DNA of 64,000 bases from Pseudomonas sp. 7P_10.2_Bac1 (GTDB lineage Bacteria; Pseudomonadota; Gammaproteobacteria; Pseudomonadales; Pseudomonadaceae): assembly GCF_025465935.1 (NCBI RefSeq), contig NZ_JANLNV010000080.1, forward strand, positions 62,001 to 126,000, given 5' to 3'. Of the stretch, positions 56,876-64,000 are shown piece after piece; the stretch's first letter is position 1, and every line of letters starts with the position of its first letter. The notes beneath the pieces are model-generated. The model saw only the letters and a list, made by a program, of their open reading frames with translations, had not been told where the DNA came from and ran no database searches. The translations under genes and the position numbers were made by a program.

Positions 56876-58152
56876 AACACACCATCCTTATTACTCAGCA
56901 CTGCTGCCTTAAATTTTCTCGACATCAACAGAGCTATTACAACCCAATAAATTGCATAATTAATAGCATACGCAACTGTTACCCCTACAAACCCAAAGTA
57001 ATGAGTAAAAACAACAACCATAAGTACATAAGATATTGCGAACAAAACCTCCGTTATCATAAACATCTTAAACATGGCTTTACTCAACATCACATATGCT
57101 AGAATCCAACTTCCTATTTTCAAGGTATCGCCAATCATTTGCCAGGCAAACAACTCACGCATAGGGCCGAAATCAGATGTAAAAAGAAGATTTATAATAA
57201 AATCACGCAAGACATAAACAATACCTGCCATTAGAGCGACACAAGGCAATACGTATTTGTAGCCTTGCGTGATTTCGGCTTTGAGAGCGATAACACTTTT
57301 AAGTTCTGACAACTTTGGAAGATAATAAACACTTAACGTCGAGGTTACCAAAAGCAAATAAGCAGAGCTGAATCGAGTTATGGCCTCCCAATATCCAGCC
57401 GCATCCCACCCAAACAATGTCGCCAAATGATTACGGATTAATATCTGACTTAAAGGTACACACGCAGCCGATGTTAGCGCCATAGCAACATATTTAAATA
57501 AGTTTTTTGCTACTGACTTGTCTATAGCGCCAAACAAGTAATGCAGTTTGAACCAACTTGCTCTTTTGCAGATGTAAATGGTGACAAAAAATGAAATAGA
57601 CTGGTAGAGGGCCAATGCAACCAGAGCTCCATATAGCCCATACTTAACTGCCAAAAAACCAGTAATACATAAAGCGAAAATGCTACCAACTATATTGGCT
57701 GCAACATAACGCAGAATATCTTTTTTACCATTAAGAATCGCTAGTATTAATGAGTTTAAAGCAAGAAGTATTAGCCCGCCTGAGAGCCACCAAAACACAC
57801 CTGACAGTCCCTTGTCTTTAAAAAAAAGTTCCGCCAAATACCCACTAAATACTGCGACTAATATAGCCATTATTAAAGAGATAATAGTCGCTAATGTGCC
57901 AGCAGTACGCCAAACCGCCTGCTGCTTAGCTACATCGTCTGAATACTCGGCAGTATATTTGGTCACTCCTGTATTGATCGCGCCACTTGTAAACGTAGAA
58001 ATCATCTGTAACGCATTTTGGAATTGCCCCAGCGCTGCGTATCCAGAAGGCCCTACATAAATAGCAAGGATTTTATTAATCCCTAGCAAAGTCAGCATTT
58101 TAACAATAACTGCAACACCATTTAAAACACTTGTGCGCAACAAGGTCATCAT
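56869..58152 (-). CDS. wzx: O-antigen flippase Wzx
   Basis: 427-residue polysaccharide transporter of the MOP superfamily with about 12 helices. The N-terminus (LRTSVLNGVAVIVKMLTLLG, then GPSGYAALGQFQN, then GVTKYTAEYSDD) is of the WzxE-like type, which flips lipid-linked repeat units carrying acetamido-sugars such as Fuc4NAc. It ends inside the GT2 gene and begins one base after the aminotransferase gene. Confidence 0.85.
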   Translation of the reverse strand: MMTLLRTSVLNGVAVIVKMLTLLGINKILAIYVGPSGYAALGQFQNALQMISTFTSGAINTGVTKYTAEYSDDVAKQQAVWRTAGTLATIISLIMAILVAVFSGYLAELFFKDKGLSGVFWWLSGGLILLALNSLILAILNGKKDILRYVAANIVGSIFALCITGFLAVKYGLYGALVALALYQSISFFVTIYICKRASWFKLHYLFGAIDKSVAKNLFKYVAMALTSAACVPLSQILIRNHLATLFGWDAAGYWEAITRFSSAYLLLVTSTLSVYYLPKLSELKSVIALKAEITQGYKYVLPCVALMAGIVYVLRDFIINLLFTSDFGPMRELFAWQMIGDTLKIGSWILAYVMLSKAMFKMFMITEVLFAISYVLMVVVFTHYFGFVGVTVAYAINYAIYWVVIALLMSRKFKAAVLSNKDGVLC

Positions 58153-58153
58153 A

Positions 58154-59284
58154 TTATTTACTTACTGAAAATTTGTTACACGCATCCACAACTAACAAGG
58201 CATCAGCCTCTGTCATGACAGGACTGATTGGCAAACTTAAAACTTCTTGATGAATACTTTCAGTAATAGAATAATCACCCTCAACAAATTCAAACCCCTC
58301 ATATGCTTTTTGTTTGTGCGGCGGTATCGGATAATGGATAAGTGTATCTATCCCTTTGCCGGATAAATATTTTTTTAATTCATCACGCGAATCACAACGA
58401 ATCACAAAAAGATGCCAAACGTGAGCACCATACTCCAACACATCTGTACCACGCGATAGAGGGAGAGTAATTAACGGATTATCAATGCCTCTCATATAAA
58501 TATCAGCGATCACTCTTCTCTTGACGATCTGTTCCTCAAGATATTTCAATTTCACACGCAGCATAGCTGCTTGTATTTCATCGAGTCGACTATTTACCCC
58601 CTGAATAATATTTTTATACTTTTCGTGCGAGCCGTAATTACGTAATGCTTTTAATACATCAACCAGCTCGGGGTCATTCGTGGTAATGGCTCCTGCATCC
58701 CCAAGCGCACCGAGGTTTTTACCTGGATAAAAGCTAAAGCCCGACGCATGTCCCCAATTGCCAGCTTTTTTCTCATGCAGCTTAGCGCCGTGAGCTTGGG
58801 CGGAATCTTCTAGCAAAAGTAATCCATGACGATCCGCAATATCAGCTAACTGGCTCATATTCGCGAGCTGACCGTATAAATGCACAGCAAGGATTAAACG
58901 GGTTTTGGCAGTTATCCGAGACTCGACTTCAGCTGCGCCTAAATTATATGTCAGTTCATCTGGCTCAACCAAAACCGGAACAAGACCATTTTCGGTAATA
59001 CTTAAAATACTGGCGATATATGTGTTAGCAGGAACAATGACTTCATCACCGACGGCTAATCTACCTAGTTCTTTCCAAGCGCGGATTGTTAATGTGAGCG
59101 CATCTAACCCGTTAGCAACGCCGACACAATATTGTGTCCCGCAGTAAGCTGCAAACTCCTTCTCAAACTCGTTTAACTCTTTCCCGTTTATATACCACCC
59201 AGAGTCAATAACCCGCGCACACGCCTCTATAAGCTCGGAGCGGCATTCTTCATTAATTTTTTTTAAATCTAAAAAATCAACCAT
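58154..59284 (-). CDS. DegT/DnrJ/EryC1-family sugar aminotransferase (FdtB/QdtB-like)
   Basis: 376-residue PLP-dependent sugar aminotransferase. The PLP lysine is K189 in SFYPGKNLGALGDAG; NGLDALTL and LEDSAQAHGA are also typical. Together with the FdtA-like isomerase and the acetyltransferase just upstream, it probably makes dTDP-3-amino-3,6-dideoxyhexose (Fuc3N or Qui3N). The ATG at 59284 overlaps the acetyltransferase stop by 8 bases; an in-frame ATG at 59293 is an alternative. Confidence 0.87.
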   Translation of the reverse strand: MVDFLDLKKINEECRSELIEACARVIDSGWYINGKELNEFEKEFAAYCGTQYCVGVANGLDALTLTIRAWKELGRLAVGDEVIVPANTYIASILSITENGLVPVLVEPDELTYNLGAAEVESRITAKTRLILAVHLYGQLANMSQLADIADRHGLLLLEDSAQAHGAKLHEKKAGNWGHASGFSFYPGKNLGALGDAGAITTNDPELVDVLKALRNYGSHEKYKNIIQGVNSRLDEIQAAMLRVKLKYLEEQIVKRRVIADIYMRGIDNPLITLPLSRGTDVLEYGAHVWHLFVIRCDSRDELKKYLSGKGIDTLIHYPIPPHKQKAYEGFEFVEGDYSITESIHQEVLSLPISPVMTEADALLVVDACNKFSVSK

Positions 59285-59744
59285 GATCAACATACCTAAT
59301 AACTTTTGCTGGATTTCCAACTACAACAGCATGGTCTGGAACATCTGATATAACAACTGCCCCCGCACCAACCATGGCACCTACACCAACAACAACACCT
59401 GGTAATATTGTTGCATTTGCTCCAATGCTGGCCCCCTCATTAACTATCACACCATAAAATTTTTCAGGATATACTTTTGATCTGGGATATGGATCATTTG
59501 TAAATGTGGCATTAGGCCCAATAAATACATTATCGTAAATCCTGGTACCCTCCCACAAATATACGCCTGATTTAATTGTCACATTATTGCCAATCTTGAC
59601 ATCGCCTTCAATCAAAGTATGCGCACAAATATTACAGTTCTCACCTATCACTGCACCACTCAGAATTACTGAGTATTGCCATACTCTTGTTCCTGAACCT
59701 ATGGCTTCGCTCTGAACATCTGACAAGGGATGAATTTTAGGCAT
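59277..59744 (-). CDS. Hexapeptide-repeat acetyltransferase (FdtC/QdtC-like)
   Basis: 155-residue left-handed beta-helix acyltransferase. Hexapeptide repeats run through IGENCNICAHTLIEGDVKIG and again IGANATILPGVVVGVGAM; the inserted loop FTNDPYPRSKVYPE is usual in sugar N-acetyltransferases. It probably acetylates the 3-amino sugar made by the adjacent aminotransferase. It overlaps both neighbours by 8 bases. Confidence 0.85.
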   Translation of the reverse strand: MPKIHPLSDVQSEAIGSGTRVWQYSVILSGAVIGENCNICAHTLIEGDVKIGNNVTIKSGVYLWEGTRIYDNVFIGPNATFTNDPYPRSKVYPEKFYGVIVNEGASIGANATILPGVVVGVGAMVGAGAVVISDVPDHAVVVGNPAKVIRYVDHG

Positions 59745-60141
59745 TACCTACCTCGCGTTTAAAAGCGCTGTAGTCACGCAAATAATCTGCTTCGGTGTAG
59801 TGCTCACTCGCTAAAACGAGAAGAATACAATCCTCACTGAAATCATGCATCTCGCGCCAAAGCAAACTGTCAATCAGAAGTCCTTTAACAGGCGAGTTCA
59901 TGATTACTTCTTCCCGGACCAAACCATTATCGAGAACCATTCGACAGCTACCCGATATACAAATAGCGACTTGTTTTAATTCTCGATGAGCATGAAATCC
60001 ACGACTTACATTTTTTTCAGTATGATATATGTAATAGACGCGTTTGATTTCAAAAGGAATTATTTTACCCTGCTCTAATGCTACTAGACTTCCTCGTTCA
60101 TCACCTAGAATCTGAAAATCCAACCATTTCGCCAAGATCAT
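59737..60141 (-). CDS. dTDP-sugar 3,4-ketoisomerase (FdtA/QdtA-like cupin)
   Basis: 134-residue WxcM/FdtA-type cupin. RGSLVALEQGKIIPFEIKRV and YYIYHTEKNVSRGFHAHREL, with the paired active-site histidines in HAH, are diagnostic. It moves the keto group of dTDP-4-keto-6-deoxyglucose from C4 to C3. FdtA and QdtA give different C4 stereochemistry and cannot be separated by eye. It overlaps rmlC by four bases. Confidence 0.88.
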   Translation of the reverse strand: MILAKWLDFQILGDERGSLVALEQGKIIPFEIKRVYYIYHTEKNVSRGFHAHRELKQVAICISGSCRMVLDNGLVREEVIMNSPVKGLLIDSLLWREMHDFSEDCILLVLASEHYTEADYLRDYSAFKREVGNA

Positions 60142-60704
60142 AACTTACCGCCCATTAGCGACGAATATGATGGAGCATTTTTGTCTTTTTCGCTGATTAC
60201 CAGATGATCGATTTGTGGCCAATTAATATTAAAAACTTCATCATCCCAGCGTAAAGATCGCTCCGAAGATTTATTATAATAATTCGTCGTTTTATAAAAA
60301 AACTCAGTTTCATCTTCCAAAGCCAAGAACCCGTGTGCGAAACCCTCAGGAATCCACAACATCTTGTTGTTAGACTTGCTCAGTTCGACTCCAACCCATT
60401 TCAGATAGGTTGCAGAATCTTTGCGTAAATCAACAGCCACATCATATGCAGCCCCCTGCAGCACACGTACTAGTTTACCTTGGGCATACGGAGCCTCTTG
60501 AAAATGCAGGCCTCTAAGCACTCCTCGCTTAGAGAAGGAATGATTATCCTGCACAAATGCACGTGCTATAGGTAAACCTAAATCCTGCAACCTTTGGTTA
60601 AAGAGGGCCTCATTGAAGCTTTCCATGAACCAACCGCGGTCATCGGAATAAATTTTCGGCTCAAATATCACAACATCAGGAATCTCGGTTTTGATGATTT
60701 CCAT
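60138..60704 (-). CDS. rmlC: dTDP-4-dehydrorhamnose 3,5-epimerase
   Basis: 188-residue cupin epimerase of dTDP-L-rhamnose synthesis. QDNHSFSKRGVLRGLHFQ holds the catalytic histidine, and WIPEGFAHGFLAL the second conserved site. The rmlB and rmlD partners are not in this window, so either they lie elsewhere or this copy serves another keto-sugar. It lies two bases after rmlA. Confidence 0.92.
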   Translation of the reverse strand: MEIIKTEIPDVVIFEPKIYSDDRGWFMESFNEALFNQRLQDLGLPIARAFVQDNHSFSKRGVLRGLHFQEAPYAQGKLVRVLQGAAYDVAVDLRKDSATYLKWVGVELSKSNNKMLWIPEGFAHGFLALEDETEFFYKTTNYYNKSSERSLRWDDEVFNINWPQIDHLVISEKDKNAPSYSSLMGGKL

Positions 60705-60706
60705 GC

Positions 60707-61594
60707 CTACTTACTCTCATCAAATATTTTCTGAAGATACTGTCCATACCCAGTTTTCTTCAGTTTATGAGCCTGCTCACCCAATTTCTCAGGTGTTATC
60801 CAGCTATTGTTATAGGCAATTTCTTCCAGGCAAGCAACTTTCAAGCCCTGACGTTGCTCGATGGTATGTACAAAGTGACTGGCCTCAAGTAATGACTCAT
60901 GAGTTCCAGTATCCAGCCATGCAAAACCACGCCCCAACATTTCGACCTTCAAGTTGCCCTGCTCGAGATAAGCGCTATTAATATCTGTAATTTCAAGTTC
61001 ACCACGTGAAGATGGCTTAATACTTTTAGCTATTTTCACGACGTGATTATCATAAAAATATAAGCCTGTTACTGCATAATTCGATTTTGGCTTGATAGGC
61101 TTTTCTTCAATACTAAGCGCACGACCACTACTATCAAACTCAACAACACCAAAACGTTCAGGATCTGAGACATGATATCCAAACACAGTGGCGCCCACAC
61201 TGAGCGACATAGCTGAGCGTAAATTATCCGAAAAATGTTGACCGTAAAAAATATTGTCGCCAAGGATCAAACAAACAGCATCTTCACCTATAAACTCTTC
61301 ACCAATGATGAAGGCTTGTGCCAATCCATCGGGGCTAGGCTGCTCAGCGTAGCTCAGTTCAATTCCATATTGACTACCATCGCCCAACAATTTCTTGAAG
61401 CATGGCAAATCTTCAGGCGTGGAGATAATTAAGATTTCGCGCATGCCTGCCAGCATCAATACCGACAGAGGATAGTAAATCATCGGTTTGTCATAAATTG
61501 GCAGCATTTGTTTTGAAACGCCCAAGGTGAGCGGATGCAAACGGGTGCCTGAACCGCCAGCTAAAATGATGCCTTTACGTTTAATGGTGGTCAT
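60707..61594 (-). CDS. rmlA: Glucose-1-phosphate thymidylyltransferase
   Basis: 295-residue enzyme making dTDP-glucose, the shared precursor for rhamnose and 3-acetamido-3,6-dideoxyhexoses. The nucleotide motif is GGSGTRLHPLT (G13-R18), followed by SKQMLPIYDKPMIYYP; LGDNIFYG and the C-terminal WLDTGTHESLLEAS are typical. It is the first gene of the O-antigen operon and lies 82 bases downstream of the ops element. Confidence 0.95.
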   Translation of the reverse strand: MTTIKRKGIILAGGSGTRLHPLTLGVSKQMLPIYDKPMIYYPLSVLMLAGMREILIISTPEDLPCFKKLLGDGSQYGIELSYAEQPSPDGLAQAFIIGEEFIGEDAVCLILGDNIFYGQHFSDNLRSAMSLSVGATVFGYHVSDPERFGVVEFDSSGRALSIEEKPIKPKSNYAVTGLYFYDNHVVKIAKSIKPSSRGELEITDINSAYLEQGNLKVEMLGRGFAWLDTGTHESLLEASHFVHTIEQRQGLKVACLEEIAYNNSWITPEKLGEQAHKLKKTGYGQYLQKIFDESK

Positions 61595-61676
61595 GTCGCG
61601 AGCACGTCCTTAACTGTTCTTGTACGTCCCCTCACTTATATCTGGATGTTATGCGGGAGGACTAATCTGAAATACA

Positions 61677-61688
61677 CACGCTACCGCC
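61677..61688 (-). promoter_or_regulatory. ops element for RfaH recruitment
   Basis: On the minus strand this reads GGCGGTAGCGTG, identical to the E. coli ops core (GGCGGTAGCGT). It lies in the leader between rfaH and rmlA in the correct orientation, where RfaH would be loaded on paused RNA polymerase. The 164-base leader contains no ORF of note. Confidence 0.88.
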
Positions 61689-61758
61689 CCAGGATTTATC
61701 GTTGAATTCCTGAGAACGATTTACATTTTCGATTTGGCAAAGCCAACCCAATATCGGT

Positions 61759-62286
61759 CTACCTAGGAGAAATACTCGTGGCAGGCAAACTGATCTGCTG
61801 CTGACGGTTCATTAGGTTGATGAGCAGAATGACCCTCTCCTCGCCGTCCATAGACATAAATATGGACTCAATACCTGTGAAGCCCTGTTCGAGGATGGTG
61901 ACTTTATCGCCAGGATTAAATTTGGAGATGATGTGCGTTTCAGCACGTGATTGTAGTTGAAGGATCAACTCGTGGCTGACGGCCAAGGGGCGTCCACCAA
62001 ATGCAACAACCCGAGCGACTCCTCGGGTTGAACGCAGGGGGGCCCAATTGGCGCCTTCGGGCATATGGATGAAGAGATAGCCCGGGAATAGTGACTCTCT
62101 CACGCAGCTCAATTGGCCACGGAGCAGTTTTTCTCGCCGACAAACCGGGCGAGAACACTCGTAGCCTTGGCGCTGGAGATTTTCTTCGGCACGCTCGTCT
62201 TGTTTAGGCTTGCATTGCACCAGGTACCAGTCGTCTGATTTCGGATTGCAGGGATCACTCGGTACTGGGGTATTTATTGTTTGCAT
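61759..62286 (-). CDS. rfaH: Transcription antitermination protein RfaH
   Basis: 175-residue NusG paralogue. The NGN domain has DDWYLVQCKPKQDERAEENL and ESLFPGYLFIHM, then STRGVARVVAFGG. The C-terminal domain PGDKVTILEQGFTGIESIFM is the KOW-like part that refolds in RfaH. An N-terminal extension of about 18 residues precedes the usual start. Together with the ops site just downstream it should suppress polarity along the 13-kb O-antigen operon. Confidence 0.92.
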   Translation of the reverse strand: MQTINTPVPSDPCNPKSDDWYLVQCKPKQDERAEENLQRQGYECSRPVCRREKLLRGQLSCVRESLFPGYLFIHMPEGANWAPLRSTRGVARVVAFGGRPLAVSHELILQLQSRAETHIISKFNPGDKVTILEQGFTGIESIFMSMDGEERVILLINLMNRQQQISLPATSISPR

Positions 62287-62381
62287 GGGGACTTCATTGA
62301 TGGGTTCATCCGTGGTTTACCATTGTGCCTTGCATGTGCAAATGGCAAGCAACTGGGCTCTTATCATGACTGCAGCCGGCT

Positions 62382-63854
62382 TCATGGAAACGGCTTGACG
62401 TCTGTCGGGATAAGGACGTCTACAACTTTGTTTTGAGCGCGATATAGGCCCAACAGTTCCTTTGCCAATGCCTTCCTTGCCGGCTCCTCACCGTGTACCA
62501 GGCGTATTTGTGCTGGCCATTGAGACATGCCTGAAACGAACTGAAGCAGGTCTTTCTGGTCGGCGTGGGCAGAATAGCCACCCAATGTGCTGACACCTGC
62601 ATGGATCATACAGCGCTCACCTTCCAATTCAACAAATCCGCCTGACGGACCGTATTTTTGTATCGCTGCCCCCGGTGTTCCCTTGGCCTGAAACCCCGTA
62701 AACAGCACGTTATGCCGTTGGTCAGCCAACATCGCTTTCAGGTAGTTCACTATCCGTCCACTGGAGCACATTCCTCCTCCAGCAATAACTATCGCCGGTC
62801 GACCGGTGCTGGCCAGATAGTTAACTGTCTGCATATGCCGTGCATGGCTGTCGACAGTGATCAATTGCTCGAACTGCAAAGGCTTGCGCCCATCTGCAAG
62901 TCGTACTAGGGCCTCTTCATTCCAGTAGTTCTGTAGTTCACGATAGACCTTGGTTAAGCGGCTTGCTAAAGGAAAATCCAGAATAACCGGCACTTGTGGC
63001 CATGTGATGGGAAGAAATTGATCGTCATCACATACGGCTTGCGCCGGACCAAGCAAAGCCTTGCGATGCAAGATATCTTCAATTTCGTAGAGTAGCTCTT
63101 GAGTACGGCCCATGCTGAACGCCGGAATCAATAACGTTCCATGATCAGCCAAAGCCTTGTCGATAGCGCTTTCAAGGCGTTCTTGGCGGCTCATACGATT
63201 TTCGTGTAAACGGTCGCCGTAAGTGCTCTCAAGAATCAGGATATCTGCCCTCTCGGGCGACACAGGCGCAGACAGAAATGGTGAATGCGGAGCGCCCAAA
63301 TCACCCGAAAAGACGATGCGTCGCTTCAACGTTGCCTGAGGATAGTCAAGATCGCACTCCACATAGGCTGCCCCCAGGATATGCCCTGCCCTTTGCAGTC
63401 GAATTTGAGCGGTCAGGACATCTGTTTGTTCGATGCTGAACCAATGATCAAAAGGCAGCGCAATGATTTGTTGCTGTACGCGCTGCAAATAGCGCTCGAC
63501 AGTCTTAGGATCTCGACTCACCTCAAGCTTGAATGCATCTTCAAGAATCAATGGCAGCAGCTTGGCTGTTGGTTCACTGCACAGAATTGGCCCGCGGAAA
63601 CCTGCGGCAAGCAAGTAAGGAAGCCGCCCAACATGGTCAGCATGGACATGCGTGATAATCAGGGCCTTAACACCTTCAAGCGAAAAGTCGATCTGCGGGT
63701 AATCTGTGCACCTTTCGAGTGCGACTCGTTCATCACCGCCTTGAAATAGCCCGCAGTCAATCAGCACACTGCACTGGTCAGTCATCTGTAATTGATGACA
63801 TGACCCGGTAACGCCGTTGACGGCACCATGATGTAGAACAATCGGATATCCCAT
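62382..63854 (-). CDS. MBL-fold/beta-CASP metallo-hydrolase (RNase J/CPSF-like)
   Basis: 490-residue beta-CASP nuclease-family protein. Zinc-binding HVHADH is at residues 69-74; VFSGDLGAPHSPF, LILESTYGDR, the beta-CASP region with AFSMGRTQELLYEI, AGGGMCSSGRIVNYL, and the C-terminal GGYSAHADQKDLL all fit. Members process RNA or DNA ends, but the bacterial branch to which this belongs is mostly uncharacterised. The ATG at 63854 is preferred over a TTG at 63875. rfaH starts 95 bases downstream. Confidence 0.87.
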   Translation of the reverse strand: MGYPIVLHHGAVNGVTGSCHQLQMTDQCSVLIDCGLFQGGDERVALERCTDYPQIDFSLEGVKALIITHVHADHVGRLPYLLAAGFRGPILCSEPTAKLLPLILEDAFKLEVSRDPKTVERYLQRVQQQIIALPFDHWFSIEQTDVLTAQIRLQRAGHILGAAYVECDLDYPQATLKRRIVFSGDLGAPHSPFLSAPVSPERADILILESTYGDRLHENRMSRQERLESAIDKALADHGTLLIPAFSMGRTQELLYEIEDILHRKALLGPAQAVCDDDQFLPITWPQVPVILDFPLASRLTKVYRELQNYWNEEALVRLADGRKPLQFEQLITVDSHARHMQTVNYLASTGRPAIVIAGGGMCSSGRIVNYLKAMLADQRHNVLFTGFQAKGTPGAAIQKYGPSGGFVELEGERCMIHAGVSTLGGYSAHADQKDLLQFVSGMSQWPAQIRLVHGEEPARKALAKELLGLYRAQNKVVDVLIPTDVKPFP

Positions 63855-64000
63855 GTACTCGCTCGCGACAGTCAAACCTTGGGGCTATCAACACTCAGCT
63901 TTTCGACGCCCAGCTCTGTCGATAATCGCCGGATCAATACAATCAAGACACTTACCACACAGCTAAAAGTTCAGCCGCCATCAAGATATGACCTCTCCGG
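63855..64000. other. Window-end intergenic sequence
   Basis: No gene, hairpin or promoter could be supported here. The upstream neighbour of the metallo-hydrolase gene lies outside the window. Confidence 0.4.

Overview
The window looks like a Pseudomonas chromosome, probably from the P. fluorescens/P. fragi side of the genus. That placement rests on gene order and protein similarity only. The order rlmM, acnA, aer-like receptor, two tandem cbb3 oxidase operons, ccoGHIS, hemN, anr, apt, recR, ybaB, dnaX, ffs, ligA, zipA, smc, GntR regulator and xdhABC-guaD is a known Pseudomonas backbone. No rRNA, tRNA, CRISPR array, insertion sequence or prophage was seen.

Layout. (1) 1-7.4 kb: 3' part of rlmM (cut by the window edge), acnA, a CPBP membrane protease, a PAS-domain energy-taxis receptor and an alpha/beta hydrolase. 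(2) 7.4-22 kb: low-oxygen respiration. Two complete ccoNOQP operons lie in tandem. A Phd/VapC-type toxin-antitoxin pair follows, then the assembly genes ccoG, ccoH, ccoI, ccoS and a TauE/SafE-like gene, then hemN with a perfect ANR box. anr itself lies just beyond. (3) 22-35 kb: housekeeping genes for adenine salvage, recombination repair, the DNA polymerase clamp loader, the 4.5S SRP RNA, DNA ligase, cell division and chromosome condensation. (4) 35-44 kb: purine breakdown (xdhA, xdhB, xdhC, guaD) with two GntR/FCD regulators and a BenE-family permease. (5) 44-48.4 kb: short independent units (SDR, MDR oxidoreductase, pyrF, a small membrane protein, a TetR regulator, comEA). (6) 48.5-61.6 kb: a Wzx/Wzy-dependent O-antigen operon on the minus strand. 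Its middle is visibly AT-rich, which suggests horizontal exchange. (7) 61.7-64 kb: rfaH and a beta-CASP metallo-beta-lactamase-fold protein.

How the genes fit together. Anr senses oxygen through an Fe-S cluster and very likely drives hemN, and possibly one oxidase operon, through TTGAT-N4-ATCAA-type sites. CcoG, CcoI and CcoS are needed for copper and haem assembly of both oxidases. In the O-antigen locus, rfaH lies directly upstream of a leader carrying an exact ops element on the coding strand. This predicts RfaH-dependent antitermination of the whole 13-kb operon. That operon encodes a probable dTDP-3-acetamido-3,6-dideoxyhexose branch, three glycosyltransferases, a flippase, a polymerase, and the WbpM/WbpL/epimerase set that probably makes and attaches the first sugar (a 2-acetamido-2,6-dideoxyhexose).
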